This document shows, in pieces, positions 35,444-44,731 of a DNA stretch of 64,000 nt. This DNA comes from VRUE01 sp036403515 (GTDB lineage Bacteria > Actinomycetota > Thermoleophilia > Solirubrobacterales > 70-9). Both the position numbers and the translations under genes were made by a program. Position 1 is the stretch's first letter. Every line of letters starts with the position of its first letter. A model generated the notes under the pieces. It was given only the letters and a program-made list of their open reading frames with translations, was not told the origin of the DNA and did no database searches. The stretch is from contig DASWQV010000034.1 of NCBI GenBank assembly GCA_036403515.1, forward strand, positions 62,001 through 126,000, read 5' to 3'.

Positions 35444-35471
35444 CGCGGGCGGCCCCGGCCGACCGCTCAGG

Positions 35472-36197
35472 ATGAGGATCCCAGTGATTCGGGTCGGGCA
35501 CAAGGGGGCGGATCTGATTGCTCCCGGCAATACCGTCGAGAGCTTCAAAGCTGCCGTGGAGGTTGGGGTCGACGTCGTTGAGCTCGACGTGCTCTGGCTG
35601 CGCGACTCCCACCTGCCGTTGGAGCAGCGGGCCGAGCTGGTGGTCGCGCATGATTGGCACGACGCCGAACGGCGCACGCCGCTGACGCTTGGACAGGCGC
35701 TCGACGCCTTCCTCGAGCCGCCCCTCGACCAGGTCGAGATCGACATCGACATCAAGCTGCCGGGCCGCGAGGAGGAGATCGTCACCGCGCTGCACGAGCG
35801 CGACCTCGTCGGCCGGGCGATGGTCTCGACCATGGAGCTCTACTCGTTGGGCCGCATCCTCGCGCTGGAACCGGAGCTGCGCCGCGGCTGGACCTACCCC
35901 AAGGTAACCAAGGACTGGACTTCGAAGCGCTGGGCCAAGGGCCCGATGCTGGCGGCCCTGGTGGCGATGCGCCACCGCCTCCCCGGCCTCGCCGCCGAGA
36001 AGCTGCCCAAGTTCGGCGTCGAGTCGATGTGGGTCTACCACCCCCTGGTCAGCCCGCGCCTAGCCCGCATCACCGAGCTGGCCGGGGTCGAGCTGATCGC
36101 CTGGACCGTCGACGACCTGGCCCGCATGCGGCGCCTAGTAGACGCCGGCGTCAACGGCCTGGTCTCGAACGACCCCCGCCTCTTCGCTCAGCTTTGA
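35472..36197 (+). CDS. Glycerophosphodiester phosphodiesterase family protein
   Basis: A 241-residue GDPD-type TIM barrel. It retains the N-terminal GHKGADLIAPGNTVESF (catalytic His and substrate Glu/Asn region), VELDV, VVAHDW (second His) and a C-terminal WTVDDLARMRRLVDAGVNGLVSNDP, which is diagnostic. It releases glycerol-3-phosphate from deacylated phospholipids. There is no signal peptide, so it acts in the cytoplasm. Bases 35444-35471 separate it from prs, and it converges with the methyltransferase pair. Confidence 0.9.
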   Translation: MRIPVIRVGHKGADLIAPGNTVESFKAAVEVGVDVVELDVLWLRDSHLPLEQRAELVVAHDWHDAERRTPLTLGQALDAFLEPPLDQVEIDIDIKLPGREEEIVTALHERDLVGRAMVSTMELYSLGRILALEPELRRGWTYPKVTKDWTSKRWAKGPMLAALVAMRHRLPGLAAEKLPKFGVESMWVYHPLVSPRLARITELAGVELIAWTVDDLARMRRLVDAGVNGLVSNDPRLFAQL

Positions 36198-36211
36198 CGT
36201 CTACGGAAGGC

Positions 36212-37324
36212 TCAGTGACTTGGAATTGCCGCTGCGCCGACCTGCGAGAAGTCCTCGAGCCGGCTTTCTGGGCTGACCAGGATTCCCGGTTGCCGTTCGC
36301 GGTTGACCAAGATCGCGTACTCGGTTAGAAGCTGGGGAAGATCGCTCTGGTTGCTGCGAAATCTTGGGAATGAGATTTGCTCACAGGCGACGTGTCCGAA
36401 GCCAGATAGAAAGTCGAGCAGGTCATCCCGAGGTATCAGTCCGTCCTCGCTATAGCTGATCAGCACCTTCGGGGCATCGACTCTTTCGATCACCTGAGTG
36501 AATGCGTCCCATAGCCTGACCTTCGAGCAGAAGTCGGAGTACTGATCGCGCCACGGGCGCAGTCCACTGACCCCTATGGCCTCGGGTTGATCGCCCCGTG
36601 CGACAGTCTCGATCAGGTGGTAGTTAGCGGCGTACTGGCGCTTGGTGTAAGGCGGATCCAGGTAGCAGATGTCGGCGGACACGGATGCCGCGACATCCTC
36701 GGCGCGACCCTGGGTGACGACATGATCGGTGCGGGATAGCGAGTCGAAGCTCGCCGGTCGCAGCTCGAGCGGTGTCAACGCGGCTCGGGTCCACTTCGAC
36801 CAATAGTGCCCGTAGGTTCCAGCGATGTTGGCGACGCGATTGGTCGCCAGCACAGCGTCATGACGAAGCAGGGCAATCTCGTTCTCGCTCAGCAGACCTT
36901 TGTCTTCGAGCTCGGCCAGCTGGGCAAGGATCGCGTCAAGGCGTTCGGCGTTCTCGGCGGAGAGATACTGACGCGGCCTACAGCCCGCTGCCGGCGCCCC
37001 TTCAGGGGCATACTCACGATGGAAGAATCCTTTTGCTGGAGCAAGGCCGTTGAGCCTCTTGAGGACTTCTGCATAACTCCCCCAGCCGAGCCTACGGAAC
37101 TGCGGTGCGCGCGAGAGCCTGAGGCGGACGCGAGCGTGGTGGACAGAGAAGGTCATCAAGTCAGCTGCGACAACGCGATAGCCGCGTGTTCGCAACGCGG
37201 CCGCAACGCTGCCAGTTCCGCACATCAGATCTGCCGCCGTGCCCCCTGCCGGTATCTCGGCCGCAATCAGGTCGGTCAGCCAAGGCAGCAGACGAGTCTT
37301 GTTGCCGATGTAGCGGTAGGCCAT
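36212..37324 (-). CDS. D12-class DNA adenine N6-methyltransferase
   Basis: A 370-residue Dam/D12-type methyltransferase. YIGNKTRLLPWL binds the SAM-proximal site, LMCGTGSVAAAL is the FxGxG-type SAM loop, and DPPY at residues 223-226 (ICYLDPPYTKRQY) is the catalytic motif for adenine N6. The insert between them would hold the target-recognition domain. It starts one base after the stop of the larger methyltransferase, so they form one transcript. Probably the modification arm of the RM-like locus. Confidence 0.88.
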   Translation of the reverse strand: MAYRYIGNKTRLLPWLTDLIAAEIPAGGTAADLMCGTGSVAAALRTRGYRVVAADLMTFSVHHARVRLRLSRAPQFRRLGWGSYAEVLKRLNGLAPAKGFFHREYAPEGAPAAGCRPRQYLSAENAERLDAILAQLAELEDKGLLSENEIALLRHDAVLATNRVANIAGTYGHYWSKWTRAALTPLELRPASFDSLSRTDHVVTQGRAEDVAASVSADICYLDPPYTKRQYAANYHLIETVARGDQPEAIGVSGLRPWRDQYSDFCSKVRLWDAFTQVIERVDAPKVLISYSEDGLIPRDDLLDFLSGFGHVACEQISFPRFRSNQSDLPQLLTEYAILVNRERQPGILVSPESRLEDFSQVGAAAIPSH

Positions 37325-37325
37325 C

Positions 37326-39032
37326 TCAATCCACTTGAAGGGGAGTTAGACGGAGGTCTGGCGACAGTCGCAGCGAGGCGACCGTTTCTAGTCCCTGGGC
37401 GTCGTCCAGCACGCGCTTGACCCACTCAAAGTCGGCCTCTTTGAAATCGTAGAGACCGGCGACCAAGCGCTCGATCTCGAGATCTCGGCCAGTGGCCGGG
37501 GCATGGTCAGCCCGGCGAGAAACTAGATCGGCGATGGCCTGGGCCTGCCGCCATTGTTGTGAGCCTGGGCGGGGATGGGGTATGGGGAGTTCGGCGAGCA
37601 GAGTTTGAGTTACGTATGGGTGTGATCGCCACTCGTTCTCTCCGGTGCGTTTTAGGTGCACTGCCAGCATGACCCGAGAGGAGAGGACACCCAGTGCATA
37701 GTGGAGGAGGAAATCAGGCGAGTCGCTTGTCGGCTGGAAGTGGAAAACCGTTTGGGTGGTCAGGGCATTGCCGGAGAAAACGGCGGCCTTGAGCCCGATG
37801 CCGGTCTTGCGCACCATGAGGCGGGGACTGTCGAGATCCATTGCCGACTTGTAGTTGATCCCCTCGATTCCCATCTGTATTTCCCTGCTGGGGATGCAGT
37901 GGTAGCGGCGCACGTCTTCGCCGACGATCAACCGCTTCCAGGTCTTGGATCTGGTCTCCCTGGTCTGTCTCACGATCCTCTGAGTAAGTGCCCGCGAAGG
38001 GTCAATGGACTTCCCGCACTTGCATTGGAGCGGGGCTGACTTGCGGGGGCGGGGCCAGCCATGACCGCACTCGGCACAGACGACGATCTCGCCATGCTTG
38101 GAGAGCTCGACGCCACGTCCACTTATCAGCGTTTTCGTCCAGTTAGCTGGCTGACGGTAGACCGTCTTGACGTGCCTGAGGTCGGCCTGACGCAGATCGA
38201 TCGCGAAGCTGGAATTGCTTGACCGCGAGAATCGCGACTGAGGCACAGAATGGACGCTGTCGGTCGCGATCTGATCCAGGGTGGTCTCTTGGGCCAGCAC
38301 CAGCTTGCGCTGGACGGGGGTCAGTCGAAGGCATTCGATCAAGTGCTTCTTCGTCGGGGTCCCCCGACGCACGACGACAACCGCAGTTCCGCGAAATACT
38401 CCTGGAAAGAATCCCTCGCCAAGCCGGGCAACCAGGTCCAGCGTGCAGGTCTCAAGCAAGAATCTGCGTACAGGTGCGTGATCGGGAAAGAAAAGCGAGT
38501 CCGGAAGTATGAAGGCAGCCGCCCCTCCCTCGGCAAGGAGCCTGACCGCCAGCTCGAGGAACAGATCGGCGCTGTCGCACTGGCCCCGGGCGAGTGTAAA
38601 GCCCGCGCTGCGAAGACTGGATGGGGCGATGCTCAGCTCAATCCCCCACGGGGGGTTGAGGATGACTCCATCGATTTTTTGCCCTGGGGCAACGCTACGG
38701 TGCAACCGATCGATTCCAGCCAAGGAGGCGGCCAGAATGTCCAACTGCTTGAGGTTGGCGCCGGGCAAGGCTGTCGATGCCTTACGGATGGCGATCGAAT
38801 CCACGTCGCTGCCGAATAGCTCCAGGGAGTGGCGAGACTCTTTAGCAATCGCATCGAGGAGCGCGCCTTCGCCGCAGGCCAAATCGGCAACTGTCGAGGC
38901 GTTTTCCGGCAGCGAGCGACAAAGCCGGCTTGCAACCCATGCAGCTAGGAAGGGCGGCGTGTAGACAGCCCCAAGGGCAGCGTCCTGAGGGGGTTCCACG
39001 AGCCCACCCCCGACGGTCAATGCAGAAGGCAT
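37326..39032 (-). CDS. N6-adenine DNA methyltransferase with embedded zinc ribbon (Eco57I/TaqI-like)
   Basis: A 568-residue gamma-class adenine methyltransferase. Residues 24-60 carry YTPPFLAAWVASRL and ADLACGEGALLDA (SAM loop), and NPPW at 126-129 is the catalytic motif IV. C-terminal target-recognition sequence (about 280-520) contains a Cys4 ribbon, C319-x2-C322...C337-x-C339. A zinc ribbon inside the recognition region is unusual. It is divergent from the nuclease gene, with only 27 bp between the ATGs. Confidence 0.85.
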   Translation of the reverse strand: MPSALTVGGGLVEPPQDAALGAVYTPPFLAAWVASRLCRSLPENASTVADLACGEGALLDAIAKESRHSLELFGSDVDSIAIRKASTALPGANLKQLDILAASLAGIDRLHRSVAPGQKIDGVILNPPWGIELSIAPSSLRSAGFTLARGQCDSADLFLELAVRLLAEGGAAAFILPDSLFFPDHAPVRRFLLETCTLDLVARLGEGFFPGVFRGTAVVVVRRGTPTKKHLIECLRLTPVQRKLVLAQETTLDQIATDSVHSVPQSRFSRSSNSSFAIDLRQADLRHVKTVYRQPANWTKTLISGRGVELSKHGEIVVCAECGHGWPRPRKSAPLQCKCGKSIDPSRALTQRIVRQTRETRSKTWKRLIVGEDVRRYHCIPSREIQMGIEGINYKSAMDLDSPRLMVRKTGIGLKAAVFSGNALTTQTVFHFQPTSDSPDFLLHYALGVLSSRVMLAVHLKRTGENEWRSHPYVTQTLLAELPIPHPRPGSQQWRQAQAIADLVSRRADHAPATGRDLEIERLVAGLYDFKEADFEWVKRVLDDAQGLETVASLRLSPDLRLTPLQVD

Positions 39033-39059
39033 TTGTCCGCAGGCTATGGCCAGGATCGG

Positions 39060-40232
39060 ATGTGTTTCTACCTCGAGCCGAACCGGGAGCTATCGTGGCG
39101 GTCCGTGGCTGTGGTTCGGCAGATCCTTTGGCGACAGGTAACCGATTCAGACTTCGTCTGCGTAGAGCGGTCTCCTGAAAACACCCCCGAAGGTGGTGGA
39201 GGGCAGACCTACTTCAGCCTCAGCTTCGGTTCTTACCTGGACAAGACCGACTTCGGTCGCTTCCTGGGCTTGGAGCCGCCGACTAGGATCGCCGACGAGC
39301 GCCCCTCTGTCCCGATCAAAGCAGAGGTGCTTGGTGATCCGCTCCAGCGTGAGGCGATCGAATTCCGTCCGCGATATGCAGACCCCGGCGATTCGCGCGA
39401 TCGCTATTACATCGCCCGTCAAAATCGGCAGCGCGCCAACCAGATTCGCCACCCAGCGTGGATGGAGGAGCGAGGGTTTCCCGTTGCCCCGGATGACATC
39501 GCGGATAAAGCCGATCCACGCATGCCGGATCTCTCTCAGCTCAAGCTGATCGTCGCCCGCTGCGACGACGGCGTCTATCTCGCCGACTATGTCAATGCCG
39601 ACCGAATGCCAGACGGAGCCCCGAGCGAGATGGCCGTGTTGTTCGAGCCGAATCGGGCGGTCGGCCCCAATGGTCTGATCGCCTTCGGCGACCATGAGTT
39701 GCCTCCGGAGTGGCTTGCTGAGATTGTCTATCGAGCGCACAGGCGGCCACGGGGGGATCGTCCGACTTCACCCGAGATCGAGGACGCCAGGGATGCGACC
39801 GCCCGCTCGGCCGGCGCTCGAAGTCGCCGAGGACAGGGATTCAGACAGTCCGCCGATGAGCGAGCGGCAATCGATCGATACGCAATGGGCAGGGCAACGA
39901 CTTCGCTCGAAGCGGATGGCTGGAGCGTCAAGGATCACTCGATCAACCATCCATATGACCTCTTATGCAAACGCGGCAAAGATATACTGCACGTCGAGGT
40001 GAAGGGAACAACCACCGACGGTGCGGCCGTCCTGCTCACCCCGAATGAGGTCGAGTTCGCGAGGAGTGCGTTTCCTTCCATGGCCCTTCTGATCGTGCAT
40101 GGGATAGAGCTTTTGACAGGCGGAGATCAGCCATTGGCAAAGGGGGGCAGCATTGAGTTTGTATCCCCATGGGAAATCGAGTCGGATGGCAAGTTGAAGC
40201 CGACTGGCTTTTTCTACGACCGAGAGCAGTAG
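39060..40232 (+). CDS. Putative restriction nuclease with C-terminal DUF3883-like PD-(D/E)XK domain
   Basis: A 390-residue protein. The C-terminal region (about 270-370) resembles DUF3883 ('NO VEIN' C-terminal): EADGWSVKDHSINHPYDLLCK, then HVEVKGTT. D300, E313 and K315 form a nuclease metal site. The N-terminal 250 residues match nothing I know and may be the recognition domain. ATG 39060 is preferred; TTG 39033 would abut the divergent methyltransferase start. Divergence from two adenine methyltransferases suggests the restriction arm of an RM system. Base composition looks somewhat AT-richer than the flanks, consistent with transfer. Confidence 0.75.
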   Translation: MCFYLEPNRELSWRSVAVVRQILWRQVTDSDFVCVERSPENTPEGGGGQTYFSLSFGSYLDKTDFGRFLGLEPPTRIADERPSVPIKAEVLGDPLQREAIEFRPRYADPGDSRDRYYIARQNRQRANQIRHPAWMEERGFPVAPDDIADKADPRMPDLSQLKLIVARCDDGVYLADYVNADRMPDGAPSEMAVLFEPNRAVGPNGLIAFGDHELPPEWLAEIVYRAHRRPRGDRPTSPEIEDARDATARSAGARSRRGQGFRQSADERAAIDRYAMGRATTSLEADGWSVKDHSINHPYDLLCKRGKDILHVEVKGTTTDGAAVLLTPNEVEFARSAFPSMALLIVHGIELLTGGDQPLAKGGSIEFVSPWEIESDGKLKPTGFFYDREQ

Positions 40233-40239
40233 CCGAGCC

Positions 40240-40266
40240 GACATATCGCTCCTCGGGAGCTATGTC
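40240..40266. terminator. Hairpin between convergent genes
   Basis: GACATA-(tc)-GCTCC pairs with GGAGC-TATGTC, with a 2-nt bulge and short loop. It lies seven bases after the DUF3883-type stop and nine bases from the stop of the opposing membrane-protein gene. Confidence 0.6.
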
Positions 40267-40274
40267 AGCGCAGA

Positions 40275-41132
40275 TCAGACAGTGCCGGGCGTCGCCGTCG
40301 GTGGGGCGTTGCGGCCGCCTTTTGTGCGGACCGCGGAGTTGAGCTCGTCGGCGGTGAAGCCGCCGAGTGCCTCGCCGTCGAGGGCGTAGCGGTAGAGGGC
40401 GACGCCGAAGATGTTTGTAAGCGCGCTGGAGACGAGCACCGAGATCGCCAGGCCGATCACGCCGAGGACGAGCAGCAGGGCGCCGGCGAAGCTGGCCGAG
40501 GCCCAGATCAGGAAGCCGGCGAAGATCAGCAGCGCCGAGGGCAGCACGCCGAAGAGGAACACGGCGCCGCCGATTGCGATGTTGCCGGTCACCTGGGCTC
40601 CCCAGCGCGACCTGAAGAGGCTCGACGAGCGCTTCAGCGTTTCGAACGGGCCGGTTCCCTCGACCGCGATCACCGGCACGGCGAGGAAGGTGATCAGCGA
40701 CCATCCGACCGCCAGCAGCCGGCCGACGATCTGGCCGATGGCGCCCTGGTTCTCCAGCGCGCTGAGGGCGAGGCCGATCGTCGTGGAGACGGCGGCCCAG
40801 CCGGCGATCTGGGAGAAGCGGTCGCGCGAAACCGCGAGCCCGTCGGCGACGGTTGCATCTTGCCCGCGGAAGATCATGTTGGCGGCGGCGGCCAGGCCAA
40901 CGCTGAAGTAGGCGCCGATCACTGCCAGCAGGTAGAAGCCGATCACCGCCAGGGCACCGCCGAATACCGCTTGGTCGTCCTCGATCAGGTAGACGCCGGG
41001 TCCGACGACCACGATCGCGCAGACGATCGTCGCGGCTCCGCCGAAGAGTGGGAAGCGCAGCAGGGCGGGGTTCGCGCGCAGCACGCCCCAGCTTTTCTTC
41101 GTCAACTGCCAACCGCGGCGCATCCTGCTCAT
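40275..41132 (-). CDS. DUF6159-type integral membrane protein
   Basis: A 285-residue protein with about six transmembrane helices, similar in layout to the actinobacterial DUF6159 family (SWGVLRANPALLRFPLFG near the N-terminus, FETLKRSSSLFRSRWGAQ in the middle). Function unknown. AAGGAGAG precedes the ATG at 41132, which overlaps the stop of the ABC1 kinase gene, so the two are translationally coupled. Confidence 0.75.
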   Translation of the reverse strand: MSRMRRGWQLTKKSWGVLRANPALLRFPLFGGAATIVCAIVVVGPGVYLIEDDQAVFGGALAVIGFYLLAVIGAYFSVGLAAAANMIFRGQDATVADGLAVSRDRFSQIAGWAAVSTTIGLALSALENQGAIGQIVGRLLAVGWSLITFLAVPVIAVEGTGPFETLKRSSSLFRSRWGAQVTGNIAIGGAVFLFGVLPSALLIFAGFLIWASASFAGALLLVLGVIGLAISVLVSSALTNIFGVALYRYALDGEALGGFTADELNSAVRTKGGRNAPPTATPGTV

Positions 41133-42562
41133 CGCTGCTCTCCTTCTAGTGACTTCTCGACAATCGGGGTCTGCGTCATGCCCCTTCCCTCGAAGTACTC
41201 CCACTCCTCCTCGCCCAACCCCGTAGAGGGCGGATCGGCGTAGATCCACTCGCGCATGATCCGGTGCCAGTTGCGCTTGGCGCGCAGCTGGCCGAGGACT
41301 GCTACGACGCCGATTTCCATCCGGCGCCCCATCAGCTCGTCGGCCGGGATCGACTCGCGTCGCATCAGGTCGTAGTACTCCGAGCGGGGATCGTTGGTCG
41401 ACTCGATGATCTTCATCACCCGGCGCGGCGTGATCTCGATCTCACGGTCTTCCATGTACCAGCCGCCGACGGCCATCGTGTGCTCCAGCACCCTCTGGGC
41501 GTCGAGCTTCGAGGGGTTCTTGATGAAGCCGAGCTCGTGCAGGGCGCCGCGAAACGCCTCCGGGTCGTCACGAAAGGCGGCGTCGACGGCGCGCTGCTCG
41601 AGCACGATCTGCTCGTGCGTGAGTTTCTTCGTCATGCCGAAGTCGAGGAAGGCGACGCGGGCGTCGGCCATCAGCAGGTAGTTGCCGGGATGGGGATCGG
41701 CGTTGAAGTGGCGCAGGTGGTAGATCGAGCCGAAGCTGCCGCGAAAGACGATCTCGCCGAAGCGGCTGCGCTCCTCGTGCGGCAGCTGCTTGATCTGCTC
41801 GAAGCCGATTCCCTCGACCAGCTCGGTGACCAGGACCCGCCGCCGCGAGAGCCGCGTGATCACGTCCGGCACGTAGATGAAGGGATGGTCCCGGTAGGCG
41901 CGCGAGAAGCTGCGCTGGTTCTGCGCCTCGTACTCGTAGTCGAGCTCCTCCATCACCCGCTCGCGCAGCTCCGCCGCAATCGCCTTGGCGTCGAGGCCGG
42001 GGGCAAGCGCCCGCGCCAGGCGGACGATCGTGCCGGCATTGCGCAGGTCGGCATCGAGCGCCTCGGCGATCCCCGGGTACTGGATCTTGACCGCAACCTT
42101 GCGGCCGTCGAGCAGCTTGGCACGGTGCACCTGGCCGATTGAGGCCGCGGCAAACGCCTCCTGCTCGAAATCGGCGAAGAGCTCGCCGAGCGGTTCGCCC
42201 TCGTACTCCTCCTCGAGCACGTGCTCGACTTTCTCCCATGGCATCGCGGGCGCGTCGGTGCGCAGCTTGGCAAGCTGCTCCTGGTAGACCTCGCGGTACT
42301 CCTCGGGAATGAACTCGGTGTCGATGAAGGAGGCGAACTGGCCAAGCTTCATGGCCGCGCCCTTCATCTGGCCCAGCGCGCCGACCATCTTCATCGCCGT
42401 CTCCAGGTGGCGCTGCTCGAGCCGCTCCTTGCCCTCCTCCTCGGAACGGGCGACGTTGGTCGCCTTGGTGCCCGCATAACGGGCGCCCTGCACGCCGACG
42501 ATCGAGCCGAGCTTGGCCGAGCGTCTCATGCGGCCCTTGGGGATCTTCGAGCCGTCGGCCAC
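41129..42562 (-). CDS. ABC1/UbiB-family atypical kinase
   Basis: A 477-residue ADCK-like protein. It has the KxGQ-type region (MKLGQFAS), the Ala-rich loop AFAAASIGQVHRA, the ATP-binding Lys in VAVKIQYPG, the catalytic Asp in FNADPHPGNYL and the metal Asp in FLDFGMTK. Family members support quinone synthesis or lipid handling at membranes. GTG 42562 is chosen because longer forms overlap rplY; ATG 42529 is also possible. Confidence 0.88.
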   Translation of the reverse strand: MADGSKIPKGRMRRSAKLGSIVGVQGARYAGTKATNVARSEEEGKERLEQRHLETAMKMVGALGQMKGAAMKLGQFASFIDTEFIPEEYREVYQEQLAKLRTDAPAMPWEKVEHVLEEEYEGEPLGELFADFEQEAFAAASIGQVHRAKLLDGRKVAVKIQYPGIAEALDADLRNAGTIVRLARALAPGLDAKAIAAELRERVMEELDYEYEAQNQRSFSRAYRDHPFIYVPDVITRLSRRRVLVTELVEGIGFEQIKQLPHEERSRFGEIVFRGSFGSIYHLRHFNADPHPGNYLLMADARVAFLDFGMTKKLTHEQIVLEQRAVDAAFRDDPEAFRGALHELGFIKNPSKLDAQRVLEHTMAVGGWYMEDREIEITPRRVMKIIESTNDPRSEYYDLMRRESIPADELMGRRMEIGVVAVLGQLRAKRNWHRIMREWIYADPPSTGLGEEEWEYFEGRGMTQTPIVEKSLEGEQR

Positions 42563-42609
42563 GTCCGAAGGGTGCCACACGCGCGCTTTCTCTATCCTCT
42601 CCCGTCCGA

Positions 42610-43290
42610 ATGGCTCGTGGACGCGAAACCCTGAAGGCAGCACCCCGCAGCGAGTTCGGCTCGCGAACCTCCCGTCGCCTGCGGCGCGAGGGCCTCGTGC
42701 CGGGCGTCGTCTACAGCGGCGGCGCTGAGGCGCATGCATTTCAGGTCGCCGAACGCGACGTCCGCAACGTGCTCGGCGAAGGCGCCGCCCTCTTCGACCT
42801 CGAGATCGACGGCAGCAAAACGGTGCCGGTCGTGGTCAAGGAGCAGCAACTGCATCCAGTGCGCGGCAGCCTCCAGCACATCGACCTGCAGGAGGTGCGG
42901 CTCGACGAGGCGATTCAGGCGGAGGTAGCGGTCGAGCTCGAGGGCATCGAGGCCGCCCCCGGCGTCAAAGGCGGCGGCGTGCTCGAGCACGTCACCCGCG
43001 AGGTCACGGTTGAAGCGCTTCCCACCGAAATTCCCGATCGGCTCATCGCCGACGTCTCGGCAATGGAGATCAACGACACCCTGCAGCTCTCGGCGCTTCC
43101 CGTGCCCGAGGGCGTGACCCTCGTCGCGGAGGATCTCGATGAGGTCACGATCGCCACTCTCTCGCCGCCGCGGGTCGAGGAAGTTGTCGAGCCCGAGGTC
43201 GAGGAGGAGACCGAGCTGGTCGGCGACGAGGGCGAAGCAGCCGCCGACGAGGGCGGCGACGGCGATACGGGCGACTCCGGCGGGGAGTAG
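42610..43290 (+). CDS. rplY: 50S ribosomal protein L25/general stress protein Ctc
   Basis: A 226-residue long-form L25 (TL5/CTC type) that binds 5S rRNA. The N-terminal RNA-binding barrel (ETLKAAPRSEFGSRTSRRLRREGLVPGVVYSGG) is followed by a second beta domain and an acidic, disordered C-terminal tail rich in Glu, Asp and Gly. It is followed by pth, as in many Actinomycetota. Confidence 0.95.
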   Translation: MARGRETLKAAPRSEFGSRTSRRLRREGLVPGVVYSGGAEAHAFQVAERDVRNVLGEGAALFDLEIDGSKTVPVVVKEQQLHPVRGSLQHIDLQEVRLDEAIQAEVAVELEGIEAAPGVKGGGVLEHVTREVTVEALPTEIPDRLIADVSAMEINDTLQLSALPVPEGVTLVAEDLDEVTIATLSPPRVEEVVEPEVEEETELVGDEGEAAADEGGDGDTGDSGGE

Positions 43291-43341
43291 CCGCTGTCCC
43301 TCTTTCGCCGCCGAGCCGACCGCGGCGATGGCGAGCAGTCA

Positions 43342-43893
43342 GTGGACCGCATCCTCATCGTCGGTCTCGGCAATCCCGGCGAGAGCTATGCCGCGACCCG
43401 CCACAACGTCGGCTTCGAGGTGGCGGCGGAGCTTTCGCGGCGCTGGGACCTGCCGCGGGCGAAGCAGAAGTTCGGCGGCCTGCTCACGGAAGGCCGCGCC
43501 GGCCCTGGCGGGCCCCGGGTGGCGGTCCTCCTGCCGCAGACCCAGATGAACGTCTCCGGCGATTCCGCCGGCCCGGCCCGCGGCTCGCTGAAGGTGCCGC
43601 TCGACCGGGTCGTCGTCCTGCATGACGAGATCGACCTCCCGTTCGGTGAGATCAAGGTCCGTCTCGGCGGCGGCCTCGCCGGCCACAACGGCCTCAAGAG
43701 CCTCAAGCGCGGCTTCGGCGAGACCGACTTCTGGCGGGTCCGAGTCGGCGTCGGCCGCCCCGATTCGACCGATCCCGAAGTCGTCGCCTCCTACGTGCTT
43801 GGGCGCTTCCGCGAGCCGCGCGAGGAGGTCGCGGCGCTGGTCAGCCGGGCCGCCGACGAGACGGAAGCCCTAATCGCGACGCTGGATGAATAG
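43342..43893 (+). CDS. pth: Peptidyl-tRNA hydrolase
   Basis: A 183-residue esterase that recycles peptidyl-tRNA. IVGLGNPGESYAATRHNVGFEV has the catalytic His, and QTQMNVSG, LHDEIDLPFGEIKVRLGGGLAGHNGLKS and FWRVRVGVGRP follow. GTG 43342 is used here, but the upstream frame is open and encodes SLFRRRADRGDGEQ after a CTG at 43294. That may be a native N-terminal extension. Confidence 0.94.
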   Translation: MDRILIVGLGNPGESYAATRHNVGFEVAAELSRRWDLPRAKQKFGGLLTEGRAGPGGPRVAVLLPQTQMNVSGDSAGPARGSLKVPLDRVVVLHDEIDLPFGEIKVRLGGGLAGHNGLKSLKRGFGETDFWRVRVGVGRPDSTDPEVVASYVLGRFREPREEVAALVSRAADETEALIATLDE

Positions 43894-44635
43894 ATTGCGG
43901 CCAGTGAGTGACGAGACTGCGGTGACGAGCTACGCGGTGGACGAGCGAGGCGTCGCGGTGCTGCGCCTGCAGCGCCCAAAGTCGCGCAACGCGATCAACA
44001 CCCAGATGCTCGTCGAGATGCTCGAGCACCTCGCGGTCGCACGCGCCGACGAGGCGGTGCGGGTGCTGGCGATCTCTTCCTCGGACCACATGGGCCTCTC
44101 GGCGGGCGCCGACGTCAAGGAGGAGCTCGACGGCGAGGGCCACGTCCGCCGCATGCAGCTCTTCGCCGACGTCTACGACCAGCTCGTCGCCTTTCCCAAG
44201 CCGACGATTGCCGCCTGCCATGGCGACGTGGTCGGCGGCGGCGCCGAGATCGCGGTTGCTTGCGACATGCGCGTCGGCGGCTCGAACCTGCGCATGCGCT
44301 TCCCCGGTGCAGCGCTCGGCGTTCCGGTCGGCCCTGCCCGCCTCATCACGCTTTGCGGCCTCGCCGCCGCCAAGTACCTGCTGTTCTCGTCCCGCACGGT
44401 CGGCGCCGACGAGGCTTTGCGCCTCGGCCTGGTCAACCGCGTCGCGCCGGCGGCCGCCACCGAGGACTCGGCGCTGGAGCTGGCTGGCCAGGTCGCCGCC
44501 CACCCCCCCGAGGCGGTCGCCCAGCTGAAGCGAATGCTGCATGGCTGGGACGACGTCGAGGGCCGCTCGGCCGCCGAGGGCAGGGGACAGGTGGAATGGC
44601 AGCGCAGCGGTCCGGGCCTGTCCTACCGCGCCTGA
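43886..44635 (+). CDS. Enoyl-CoA hydratase/isomerase family protein
   Basis: A 249-residue crotonase-fold protein. The CoA-binding region (SAGADVKE) and the oxyanion GDVVGGGAEIAVACDMRVG are clear. The active-site acid in the second helix is not obviously the canonical Glu pair, so hydration, isomerisation or decarboxylation cannot be separated. It overlaps the pth 3' end by eight bases; GTG 43904 is an alternative start. Its stop lies in the left arm of repeat C4. Confidence 0.85.
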   Translation: MNRLRPVSDETAVTSYAVDERGVAVLRLQRPKSRNAINTQMLVEMLEHLAVARADEAVRVLAISSSDHMGLSAGADVKEELDGEGHVRRMQLFADVYDQLVAFPKPTIAACHGDVVGGGAEIAVACDMRVGGSNLRMRFPGAALGVPVGPARLITLCGLAAAKYLLFSSRTVGADEALRLGLVNRVAPAAATEDSALELAGQVAAHPPEAVAQLKRMLHGWDDVEGRSAAEGRGQVEWQRSGPGLSYRA

Positions 44636-44731
44636 CCGAAGGCCCCTGCGCTCGCCAAGCGGTGTCCTCGCTCGCTCGCGTGCGGGGCGTGCCGCGCTCC
44701 CTGCATCCTTGCCTGACGACTCAGGGTCGCG
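44627..44731. repeat. Family C palindromic element, copy C4 (degenerate)
   Basis: The core reads GGTGTCCTCGCTCGCT, an inner GCGTGC/GCGTGC pairing with wobble, then CTCCCTGCATCCTTGCCTG. Outer arms CGCGCCTGA and TCAGGgtCGCG pair with a 2-nt bulge. The left arm contains the enoyl-CoA hydratase TGA and the right arm contains the stop of the convergent GMC oxidoreductase, so both stop codons sit in the stem. Confidence 0.75.
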
